A DNA stretch of 64,000 nt, from contig JAHBWG010000008.1 of NCBI GenBank assembly GCA_019637095.1, positions 100,431 through 164,430 of the forward strand. The letters run 5' to 3'. Position numbers and translations under genes: made by a program. This stretch comes from Sandaracinaceae bacterium. GTDB taxonomy: Bacteria; Myxococcota_A; Polyangia; Polyangiales; Sandaracinaceae. Numbering within the stretch: the first letter of the stretch is position 1; every line of letters begins with the position of its first letter. The notes under the pieces were generated by a model, which was not told where the DNA came from, did no database searches, and saw only the letters and a program-made list of their open reading frames with translations. Shown piece by piece: positions 16,861 to 28,583 of this stretch.

Positions 16861-19779
16861 ATGAGCGCGGCGTACCGCAAGAAGCTCATCGAGGTCGCCC
16901 TGCCGCTCGACGCGATCAACGCAGCGTCGGCCCGGGAGAAGTCGATCCGGCACGGGCACCCGTCGACGTTGCACCTCTGGTGGGCGCGGCGGCCGCTGGC
17001 GGCGGCGCGCGCGGTGCTGTTCGCCCAGCTCGTCGACGACCCCTCCGCGTGGCCGGAACGGTTCCCGACGGAGGCGGCGCAGGACAAGGAGCGGCAGCGG
17101 CTCTTCGGGATCATCGAGCGGATGGTCCCCTGGGAGGCGTCGAACGATGAGGCGATCCTCAACGAGGCGCGGCTCGAGATCGCCCGGAGCTGGGCGCGGA
17201 GCCATCCGTCCGAGAAGGCCGAGGCGGTGCTCGCCGAGGGCGTGAAGCCGGCGGTCGTGAACGACTACCTCGCCACGGAGCTGCCCCCCGTCCACGACCC
17301 CTTTGCGGGCGGCGGGACCATCCCGCTCGAGGCGCAGCGCCTGGGGCTCCGGGCGATCGCGAGCGACCTCAATCCGGTCGCGGTGCTGATCAACAAGGCG
17401 CTGATCGAGATCCCCCCGCGCTTCGCCGGGATGCCGCCCGTGAACCCCGAGGACCGCGCGAAGCGGGATCTCAAGACGTGGAAGGGAGCCCAAGGGCTCG
17501 CGGCGGACGTCCGCTACTACGGCGCGTGGATACGCGAGCGCGCCAAGGAACGCATCGGGCACCTGTACCCGGACGTCGAGGTGACCGCGGAGGAGGCGGA
17601 GGGGCGGCCCGACCTGCGCGGTCTCGAGGGGAAGAAGCTCACCGTCATCGCCTGGCTCTGGGCACGGACCGTCGCCAGCCCGGATCCTGCGGCGGGCGGG
17701 GCGCACGTGCCGCTGGTGTCCAGCTTCTGGCTCTCCAAGAAGACCGGCAAGAAGACGTGGGTCGAGGTCGTCGTCGCGCCCGACAAGAGAAGCTACCGCT
17801 TCGAGGTTCGGACGGGGACACCTCCGAGTGCCAAGGCGGTCGACGCCGGAACCAAGCTCGGTCGTGGCGCGAGCTTCGGATGCGTTCTAACCGGCACACC
17901 GATTCCCGCCGACCACATCCGGGCCGAGGGACGGGCCGGAAGACTCGGAACGCGGTTGATGGCGATAGTAGGGGAGGGAAAGCGCCGACGCATCTACGTC
18001 GCTCCGCGCCAGGAACACGAGCGGATAGCCCGCGGCGCCAAGCCCAAATGGGTTCCGGACCAGCCGTTCTACGAGGACGCCTTGGGCTTTCGAATAGGTG
18101 GATACGGACTCAAGACCTGGGGAGACCTGTTCACGCCAAGGCAGTTGGCCGCGCTGAGTACCTTCAGCGCGCTGATCTCCGAGGCACGAGTTCATGCGCA
18201 TGCTGACGCAGGCGAGGTCGATGCGGAGGGCAGATCGCCCCATCCCGATAACGGCGGCGAAGGCTCCGCTGCGTACTCCGACGCCATAGCAACTTATCTG
18301 GCCTTTGCACTGGACAAGACCATCGACGGCAGCTCCGTGCAATGCCGGTGGATGGTTCAGCGCGATTCGCTGTTCAACACCTTTGCAAAGCAAGCGTTTC
18401 CCATGACCTGGGACTTCGCGGAAGTAAACGTGCTTGCTGACTGCACGCGTTCTTTTAGTGAGTCTCTAGCGTGGACCGCTGAGAGCGTCGAAGGAATCGA
18501 CTGCCGAGCGCAGGTTCTGCCTGGGAAAGCACGTGTGGCGGCCGCGCAGAATGGAGTGGAGCCCGGGGCGATTGTCTCGACCGATCCCCCGTACTACGAC
18601 AACATCGGTTACGCTGATCTCTCGGACTTCTTCTACGTCTGGCTGCGAGAGTGCCTGCGTGAGGTGTTCCCGTCGGAAACGGCCACAATGTTGGTCCCGA
18701 AGGAGACGGAGCTGGTTGCCACGCCTGCACGACATGGCGGCAAGAGAGCCGCGGAGTCCTACTTTATGGACGGAATGACAAGGGCCATCAGCTCCGTTCA
18801 TTCAGCAGGCCGTGCGGACGTCCCAACTACGATTTTCTATGCATTCAAACAGTCTGAGGTTAGCGAGGGCGGCACAGCCTCTACTGGATGGGAGACGTTT
18901 CTGGACGCGGTTGTTAGGGCTGGATTTGCGATAGCCGGAACGTGGCCCATGCATACGGAGCGGGGCGGGAGGTCCCGGGATCTTGGTTCGAACGCACTAG
19001 CGACTTCTGTGGTTCTCGTGTGCAGAGCGCGAGCCGAAGACGCCGCTGCCATCACACGCGGAGACCTTCGTCGATTTCTGCGGACCGAGCTTTCCCAGGC
19101 CCTCCGAGCCCTCCAGCACGCCCACATCGCCCCGGTTGATCTCGCGCAGGCGGCCATCGGCCCGGGCATGGCGGTCTTCACGCGCCACGCCTGCGTGCTC
19201 GAGGCGGACGGCTCCGAGATGTCGGTCCGCGCCGCGCTCCAGCTCATCAACGAGGTGCTCGACGAGCACCTGACCGAGAGCGAGGCGGACTACGACCCCG
19301 ACACGCGCTGGGCGATCACGTGGTTCGAGCAGCACGCCTACGACGACGGGGCGTACGGCGACGCGGAGAACCTCGCGAAGGCGCGGAACGTGTCGGTGAG
19401 CGGCGTGCAGCAGGCGGGGATCGTGAAGAGCGCGGCCGGGAAGGTCCGGATCCTCAAGCGCGAGGAGATGCGGCCGCTCGACTACGACCCCGCCAAGGAC
19501 GATCGACCGACCGTCTGGGAGTACACCCAGCACCTGATCCGGAACCTCGAGCACGAGGGCGAGGAGGCGGCGGCGCGGCTCCTCAAGATGCTCGGGCCGA
19601 ACGGCGAGGTCGCGCGGGCGCTCGCCTACCGGCTCTACAACGTGTGCGAGCGGAAGAAGTGGGCGGAGGAGGCGCGCGCGTACAACGGGCTCGTCGTGGC
19701 CTGGCCCGAGCTGGAGCGGCTCGCGAGCGACGTGAAGCTCGAGCGCTCGCAGACCTCGCTCTTCGGGGACGAGAACTGA
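16861..19779 (+). CDS. DUF1156 (COG1743) DNA adenine methylase A, degenerate zinc ribbon
   Basis: 972 aa. The N-terminal DUF1156 block is intact (KLIEVALPLDAINAASAREK, LWWARRPLAAARAV). The SAM motif DPFAGGGTIPLEA is near residue 146, and catalytic DPPYYDNI near 575 marks an N6-adenine (or N4-cytosine) methylase. The inserted zinc ribbon is damaged: where the neighbour has Cys 235/240/300/303, this protein has Ser at 273, no Cys in the next positions, and a single Cys at 341 (SFGCVLTGTPIP). From about 17780 to 19080 the DNA drops to roughly 52-60% G+C with AT-ending codons, while both ends are about 70%. It is therefore a mosaic gene, paralogous to the next one. Confidence 0.9.
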   Translation: MSAAYRKKLIEVALPLDAINAASAREKSIRHGHPSTLHLWWARRPLAAARAVLFAQLVDDPSAWPERFPTEAAQDKERQRLFGIIERMVPWEASNDEAILNEARLEIARSWARSHPSEKAEAVLAEGVKPAVVNDYLATELPPVHDPFAGGGTIPLEAQRLGLRAIASDLNPVAVLINKALIEIPPRFAGMPPVNPEDRAKRDLKTWKGAQGLAADVRYYGAWIRERAKERIGHLYPDVEVTAEEAEGRPDLRGLEGKKLTVIAWLWARTVASPDPAAGGAHVPLVSSFWLSKKTGKKTWVEVVVAPDKRSYRFEVRTGTPPSAKAVDAGTKLGRGASFGCVLTGTPIPADHIRAEGRAGRLGTRLMAIVGEGKRRRIYVAPRQEHERIARGAKPKWVPDQPFYEDALGFRIGGYGLKTWGDLFTPRQLAALSTFSALISEARVHAHADAGEVDAEGRSPHPDNGGEGSAAYSDAIATYLAFALDKTIDGSSVQCRWMVQRDSLFNTFAKQAFPMTWDFAEVNVLADCTRSFSESLAWTAESVEGIDCRAQVLPGKARVAAAQNGVEPGAIVSTDPPYYDNIGYADLSDFFYVWLRECLREVFPSETATMLVPKETELVATPARHGGKRAAESYFMDGMTRAISSVHSAGRADVPTTIFYAFKQSEVSEGGTASTGWETFLDAVVRAGFAIAGTWPMHTERGGRSRDLGSNALATSVVLVCRARAEDAAAITRGDLRRFLRTELSQALRALQHAHIAPVDLAQAAIGPGMAVFTRHACVLEADGSEMSVRAALQLINEVLDEHLTESEADYDPDTRWAITWFEQHAYDDGAYGDAENLAKARNVSVSGVQQAGIVKSAAGKVRILKREEMRPLDYDPAKDDRPTVWEYTQHLIRNLEHEGEEAAARLLKMLGPNGEVARALAYRLYNVCERKKWAEEARAYNGLVVAWPELERLASDVKLERSQTSLFGDEN

Positions 19780-19783
19780 CCGG

Positions 19784-22594
19784 ATGCTGAAGGGGGTCTC
19801 GGCCGGCGCGGTGACGCGCCGCAAGCTCGCGGAGGTCGCCCTCCCGCTCGACGCGATCAACGACGCGGCGGCGCGCGAGAAGCACCTGCGCATCGGGCAC
19901 CCCTGCTCGCTCCACATCTGGTGGTCCCGGAAGCCGCTCGCCGCGTGCCGCGCGCTCGTCTTCGCGCAGATGGTCGACGACCCCTCGAGTCGCCCGGACC
20001 TGTTCCCCACCGAGGAGGCGCAGGCGCGGGAGCGCGCGCGGCTCTTCGAGCTGCTCAGCCAGCTCTCCCGCTGGGAGAGCCGAGACGACGAGCGCGTCCT
20101 CTCGCAAGCCTGGAGCGAGATCCGCCGCGCAGCGGGCGGGGATCCGCCTCCCGTGCTCGACCCGTTCTGCGGCGGGGGCTCGGTGCCGCTCGAGGCGGCG
20201 AGACTCGGGGTCGGGGCCGAAGCTGGCGATCTCAACCCGCTCGCCGCGCTCCTCACCCGCGCGCTCGCCGAGCTGCCGGGGCGCTTCGCCGACGTCCCGA
20301 GCGTCGCTCCCCAAGCCCAGCGTGAGATGGGCGCGGAGGGCGGCGGCCTCAGCGCCGACGTGCGGCACTACGCCCGCTGGATTCACGAGCGCGCGGCCGA
20401 GAAGCTGGCGCCGCTCTACCCGGCAATGCGTACGCCCCACGGGCTGCTCGCGCCGCACGCGTGGCTCTGGGCCCGCACCGTCCCCTGCCCGAACCCCGGC
20501 TGCGGGGCCGAGACCCCTCTCGCGAGCAAGTTCCTCCTCGCCACGGGGCCACGCAGGAAGGGCGGCCCGGCCGGCAAGACGTGGGCGCAGCCCGTCGTCG
20601 AGGGCACGCGGATCCGCTACGAGGTCCGGCAGGGCAAGGGCACGCCTCCGGCCGCCACCGTGGGCCGCGGCGGCGCGCGCTGTCTCGTGTGCGGCGGGGC
20701 GATCCCGCTCGAGCAGGTGCGCGCGGCCGGCCTCGCGGGGCACCTCGGTGCGCACCTCCTGGCGATCGCCGTCGACACCCCCGACGGGCGGATTTTCGTC
20801 GACGCCGACGCCGAGCAGGAGGAGCGCGCGCTCGGCGTCGTCCCCGAGTGGGCGCCGGAGACGGACCTCCCCGAGCAGGCCCTCGGCTTCCGGATCCAGC
20901 GCTACGGCCTCCGGCAGCATCGCGATCTCTTCACCCCGCGACAGCTCGCCGCGCTCGCGGTCTTCGCCGACCTCGCCAAGGAGGTGCGCCCGCGGATCGA
21001 GGAGGATGCCCGGCGGGTGCTCCTCCGGGACGACGACCGGCCGGTCCGGGCAGGGGGCAGCGGACCGAAGGCGTACGCCGAGGCGGTCTCGGTGTTCCTC
21101 GCGCTCGCGCTCGGGAAGCTGACCGACTACGCGTCAACCCTGTGCTCGTGGATGCCCGGCCAGGCGAAGCTCGGGCACACCTTCGTCCGGCAGGCCCTGG
21201 CGATGAGCTGGGACTACGCCGAGGGCCATCCCCTCGCCGAGTCGACGGGCGGCTACCTCCGCCAGGCGGATCTCATCGCGCGCGTCCTCGACGACGCCAC
21301 CGTGAGGAGCCGCGCCGCGCGCGTGCTCCAGCACGACGCCAAGCAGCCGCACCCCGGCGTCACGCGCTGCGTCGTGATCACGGACCCGCCCTACTACGAC
21401 AACATCGGCTACGCCGACCTGAGCGACTACTTCTACGTGTGGCTCCGCCCGATCCTGCGGGACGTCTACCCCGACCTCTTCCGCACGGTGCTCACGCCGA
21501 AGGAGGACGAGCTGGTCGCCGCGGCCGAGCGCTTCCGCGGGGACCGGGGCAAAGCGAAGACGTTCTTCGAGCGAGGGCTCGGCGAGGCCTTCGCGCGCAT
21601 GCGGGACGTGCAGCACCCGGACTATCCGCTCTCGGTCTTCTACGCGTTCAAGCAGAGCGAGACCTCCGAGGAGGGCGTGGCGTCGACGGGCTGGGAGTCG
21701 ATGCTCCAGGCGCTCCTCGAGGCGGGCTTCAGCGTCACCGGCACCTGGCCCATGCGGACCGAGTCCACGAGCCGGCTCCGCAACCTCGGGAGCAACGCGC
21801 TCGCCTCGTCGATCGCGCTCATCTGCCGGCCGCGCCCCGACGACGCGCCGCGCGCCACGCGCGCAGAGTTCCTCTCCGCCCTCCGGGCCGAGTTCCCGGG
21901 CGCGATGAAGCGGCTCCAGCAGGGACACGTCGCGCCGGTGGACCTCGCGCAGGCGGCCATCGGGCCGGGGATCGCCCTCTTCTCGCACTACCGCGAGGTG
22001 CTCGAGGCGGACGGCTCGTCGATGACGGTCCGCTCCGCGCTCGCCCTGATCAACCAGCTCCTCGACGAGCACCTGAGCGCGCACGAGGGCGACCTCGACG
22101 CCGCCTCGCGCTTCGCCGTGACCTGGTACGAGACCTACGGGTTCGACGCGGCGCCCTTCGGCGACGCGGAGACGCTCGCCAAGGCGCGGGTGGTCACGGT
22201 CGCTTCGGTGGCCGACCTCGGCATCGTCACCGCGAGCGGCGGCAAGGTGCAGCTCGTCCCGCGCGCCGAGTTGCGCCGGGATCGCCCGCTGGCGGACCAG
22301 GCGCCGGCGTGGCTCGGGCTCCAGCGGCTGGCGTACGCGCTCGACGTCGAGGGGGAGCGGGAGGCGGCGGCGCTGCTCCAGTCGATCGGGTCGCTCCGGC
22401 CCACGGTGCGCGCGCTCGCCTATCGCCTCTACGCGAGCGCGGACCGGAAGAAGTGGAACGACGAGGCGCGCACCTACAACGCGCTCGTGGTGGCGTGGCC
22501 CGAGCTGGAGCGGCTGGCGGCCGCCGAGCTGGGGGCGCCCGCGCAGCAGAGCCTACCGACCGGGTCGGACGACTCGGCAATCGAGGATGGATAG
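19784..22594 (+). CDS. DUF1156 (COG1743) DNA adenine methylase B
   Basis: 936 aa, starting 4 nt after methylase A. It has the DUF1156 N-terminus (KLAEVALPLDAINDAAAREK, IWWSRKPLAACRAL), the SAM motif DPFCGGGSVPLEA (near 126), a complete four-Cys zinc ribbon (CPNPGC near 235-240, CLVC at 300-303) and catalytic DPPYYDNIGYADLSDYFYVW (near 534). It should be an active DNA methylase that marks host DNA. Codon use is uniform and host-like throughout, unlike its partner. A gap of only 2 nt separates it from the ATPase gene. Confidence 0.92.
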   Translation: MLKGVSAGAVTRRKLAEVALPLDAINDAAAREKHLRIGHPCSLHIWWSRKPLAACRALVFAQMVDDPSSRPDLFPTEEAQARERARLFELLSQLSRWESRDDERVLSQAWSEIRRAAGGDPPPVLDPFCGGGSVPLEAARLGVGAEAGDLNPLAALLTRALAELPGRFADVPSVAPQAQREMGAEGGGLSADVRHYARWIHERAAEKLAPLYPAMRTPHGLLAPHAWLWARTVPCPNPGCGAETPLASKFLLATGPRRKGGPAGKTWAQPVVEGTRIRYEVRQGKGTPPAATVGRGGARCLVCGGAIPLEQVRAAGLAGHLGAHLLAIAVDTPDGRIFVDADAEQEERALGVVPEWAPETDLPEQALGFRIQRYGLRQHRDLFTPRQLAALAVFADLAKEVRPRIEEDARRVLLRDDDRPVRAGGSGPKAYAEAVSVFLALALGKLTDYASTLCSWMPGQAKLGHTFVRQALAMSWDYAEGHPLAESTGGYLRQADLIARVLDDATVRSRAARVLQHDAKQPHPGVTRCVVITDPPYYDNIGYADLSDYFYVWLRPILRDVYPDLFRTVLTPKEDELVAAAERFRGDRGKAKTFFERGLGEAFARMRDVQHPDYPLSVFYAFKQSETSEEGVASTGWESMLQALLEAGFSVTGTWPMRTESTSRLRNLGSNALASSIALICRPRPDDAPRATRAEFLSALRAEFPGAMKRLQQGHVAPVDLAQAAIGPGIALFSHYREVLEADGSSMTVRSALALINQLLDEHLSAHEGDLDAASRFAVTWYETYGFDAAPFGDAETLAKARVVTVASVADLGIVTASGGKVQLVPRAELRRDRPLADQAPAWLGLQRLAYALDVEGEREAAALLQSIGSLRPTVRALAYRLYASADRKKWNDEARTYNALVVAWPELERLAAAELGAPAQQSLPTGSDDSAIEDG

Positions 22595-22596
22595 CC

Positions 22597-25875
<3,279 letters not shown>

Positions 25876-25891
25876 GAGAGGCACGTGAGCG

Positions 25892-26854
25892 ATGCCGGCC
25901 AAGATCTTCTTCTTCCCAGAAACGCGCCGTCTCATTCGCGCGAACGCGGACATGTTCGACTTCCTCTGGACCGCAGCAGCCGGCCTGTGGAGCATGAGGT
26001 GGCAGGTGGACGGCTTCGTTCGCGCCATGGACGCGTACGACGACGCAACGGTGAAAGCGCGGTTCGTATCAGGCAGCAGGATCCATGGTGCGAACATCAA
26101 GGGCGTCTGCATCGACGCTAGTTGGAACGCGAATCAAGAGCAGCTCGCCGCGATCGCCCTCACGCTTGGGATCTCCAACTTCGAAGGGTGGCTGAGCGAT
26201 GTCGTCGCTCAGGCGGATGAACCCGGAACCGCGAGTCCAAGCGGGCTCGTTGGTAGACGCATGAAGCTCGCGTCGGACATCATGAAGCCGAAGTCCTTCA
26301 AGTCGGCCGTTGGAAAGCTCCTGGGCACCGGCTCCGAGCTCGGAAGAACGTGCTTCGGGCCACCGCTCGCTCGCCGATGGAAGCGGGAACTGGAGAAGCT
26401 CGATGCGCTTCTCCGGGTCTTGCGGCACTTCAAGGATTTGAGGAACAAGATCGTTCACAACGGTGGCGTGGCTGACCAGCAGTTGGTCGACTCCTTCAAC
26501 GACATCTCGAGCTTGACCAAGGACGATCTCGGCACCCCGGAGTTCCCGTCGCTGAATCCAGTGACGCTCGGCTCACGGGTTTCTCTTTCGCTCCGCGGCG
26601 TGGTCGCGATGACGGACGTTCTGTTGCGCATTGCCGCGGCCGTGGATGCAACGCTCTCCGAATCCCAGTCCGTTGACCGAATCGTCTTCGAGCGGTGGCA
26701 GGCGGCGCATGGGAAGCGAGTCATGTTATCGAATGATCAGAAGAAGCGGAATGCGAGGATCGAGAAGCTTGTGGTGGCGGCCGGCTGCTCCCCGGTGGAC
26801 GGGGCGGCGTTCCTTGCCGAATGGCTGCGGGGGCGCGATCTGGTAGTGTTCTAG
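25892..26854 (+). CDS. HEPN-motif protein, last gene of the array
   Basis: 320 aa. It is helical, with a clear HEPN-type RNKIVHNGG motif (R-N-x3-H, around residue 190) within a helix LRHFKDLRNKIVH. Surrounding text (IALTLGISNFEGWLSDVV, SLRGVVAMTDVLLRIAAAVD) fits a helical-bundle protein of the RiboL-PSP/HEPN type. G+C is lower than in the methylase B and ATPase genes. It starts 16 nt after the ATPase and ends 7 nt before the IS630-like element, so it is the right-hand limit of the array. It is probably an RNase or a regulatory partner of the ATPase. Confidence 0.72.
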   Translation: MPAKIFFFPETRRLIRANADMFDFLWTAAAGLWSMRWQVDGFVRAMDAYDDATVKARFVSGSRIHGANIKGVCIDASWNANQEQLAAIALTLGISNFEGWLSDVVAQADEPGTASPSGLVGRRMKLASDIMKPKSFKSAVGKLLGTGSELGRTCFGPPLARRWKRELEKLDALLRVLRHFKDLRNKIVHNGGVADQQLVDSFNDISSLTKDDLGTPEFPSLNPVTLGSRVSLSLRGVVAMTDVLLRIAAAVDATLSESQSVDRIVFERWQAAHGKRVMLSNDQKKRNARIEKLVVAAGCSPVDGAAFLAEWLRGRDLVVF

Positions 26855-26873
26855 CTAGCTAGTACCCCCGATC

Positions 26874-27198
26874 CTAAGTCCGTTCCGGGTTTCCGAGGAC
26901 GTCGGTGAGCGTCCACGGGAATTGCTCGATGACCATGTCGATGAGGTTGTCGCGCAGGTCGCGGAACGGCGTCCGGTCCCACCGCGAGCCTCGGCTGGCC
27001 ATGTCGAGCCACCAGAGGTGGACGGTGTCGCGGCGTAGCCGGAAGTGCTTCCAGGGGTTGTCGGCGGGGCCCGACTCGACCCGTCGGCCCGCAGCGCCGT
27101 GCTTTGCGGACGCGCAGGTGCGTCAGGCCGCGGTCGTGGAGCTTCTCGACGGCGGAGACGTCCCAGGAGTTTCGGCGTGCTGTTTGGGCATGGCGCGC
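26874..27198 (-). pseudogene. Broken passenger ORF of the IS630-like element
   Basis: Directly after the transposase stop, the minus strand reads NSWDVSAVEKLHDRGLTHLRV, then after a one-base shift near 27105 continues with DNPWKHFRLRRDTVHLWW and RWDRTPFRDLRDNLIDMVIE up to a TAG at 26874. The text is strongly protein-like, so a small gene (roughly 100 aa) once sat inside the element. I do not recognise it with certainty. Confidence 0.5.
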
Positions 27199-28310
27199 TC
27201 AGGCGAGCGCGCCCGTCGCCGCTCGGGGACTCTCCACGTCCATCCGGAACGGGTGTCGCTCGACACGGTTCAGTGCCGGACGAAGGCTTCGACCTGCAGG
27301 CGCTGGCGCTGCTTCGTCGCGAAGTCGCCGTGCTGGAGCACTCTGCGGTGCAGGATGGAGAACCAGATCTCTACGACCTGGTTCATCCACGACGCGATGC
27401 TTGGGCGATGTACACGAAGTGGAACCGCCCGCCGTGGCGCTCGTTGAGATCCTGCCACCGCTGCACGGTCTTGCCGTCGCAGGAGTGCGTGTTGAGGTTG
27501 TCCCAGACTGACGTAGACCGCGCCCGCGGTAGCACGGGCGACCTCGTTCATGAACGAACACCGTCGCCTCGGCGGTGCGCTTGGCCACGATGCGCGCCAC
27601 CACGCGCCCATGCGGATGTGTCGAGGCCGCGAGCAGGTGCTGCACCGTGCCGCTTGTACTCGAACTCGAAACGGACCCGGCCGGTCGGCGGGTCGACATG
27701 GGTGGAATTGGATGCGCTCGAGCACCTGCATCGGCTTCTCGTCGATGCAGAGGACGGCTGGCGCCCGGCGGAGGGTTCAGGTACACGCTTCGCCCTTGGC
27801 CTCGAGAAGTCCGGGTCGGGGCTGTGCAACCACTGCCGCAAGCGGTGGGGTCGAAGCTCGGCGTTGCGCAGGATGCGCCCGACCTCGCTGACGCTGAGCC
27901 GGTGGCCTGATCACGCGCGCGAGCTCGTCGGCGAGCGACTGCCGAAGTCCAGACCTCGCGGAACGGCGTGAAAATCCCCTCCGGACGGTCGCAGGCGACT
28001 GCACGAGCGTGCACCGGACCCACCTCGGCACGGACGCGGCCTGATGCACCGCGGTGCGATATCAGGGCTGTCGTTTCGCGCGGAAGCGCGCCTTCCACTT
28101 CCGCACGTTCCGGCTCGAGCACCCGAGGCGGCGCGCGATCTCCACGGTCCCATGACCCGACCGCGCCAGCAGCAACGCCCGAGCTCTCTGGACCACCGCG
28201 GCCGGCGCACGATGACGCCGCACGAGCTTCTTCAACTCGCGATACATCCGCCGCGACATGCGCAGCGGCTCGGGCGCGGGGCCACGTGCCACGACGATCC
28301 GATCGAGCAC
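27199..28310 (-). pseudogene. IS630-family transposase, frameshifted
   Basis: The N-terminal helix-turn-helix is intact (VVQRARALLLARSGHGTVEI, ARRLGCSSRNVRKWKARFR; 28062-28310). The rest is spread over at least three frames: ACDRPEGIFTPFREVWT, YLNPPPGA, THVDPPTGRVRFEFEYKRHG, GRVVARIVAKRTAEAT and then NQVVEIWFSILHRRVLQHG with FATK, ending in VERHPFR. These are hallmark IS630 blocks with the C-terminal DDE glutamate region. Several indels make it non-functional, so the element is now immobile without help in trans. Confidence 0.85.
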
Positions 28311-28583
28311 GCGGCCGAGATATTCACGAAACCCGGATCGAACCTTGGGCCGGGGGTACTAGGTTGGCTTCCGGCCAAGCCGTGAAGCGGGTCCTAACGC
28401 GAAACACGCTCCGATCAGCGGGTGGCGGACTCCCGCCGCCAAGCCAAGCAGGCGCCGAGGTGCGCGTTGCTCCGTCTCTCGCCCCAGTCCGCATGCGTCC
28501 GCCGCGGCCATCGACGACGACGGTTGCGTGGGCATCGAGGATACGGTGGCGGGTGGCGAGCTCGGGGATGCGCTCCGGCGCGC

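Larger units (their letters stand above)
26862..28359 (-). mobile_element. IS630-like element with TA target duplication
   Basis: 1498 bp bounded by imperfect inverted repeats of about 34 bp. The left end begins gtacccccgatcctaagt, the right end (reversed) gtacccccggcccaaggt; both also share tccgggtttc further in. Each end is flanked by TA (26860-26861 and 28360-28361), the target duplication of IS630/Tc1 elements. It contains a broken transposase and a broken passenger ORF, both on the minus strand. It is longer than a usual IS630 copy (about 1.1 kb) because of the passenger. Confidence 0.8.

Noticed and set aside
20461..22596. Upstream extension of the DUF499 frame through methylase B
   Set aside because: The frame stays open only because of GC-rich codons; the protein proper begins at ATG 22597, directly at the HEPN domain.
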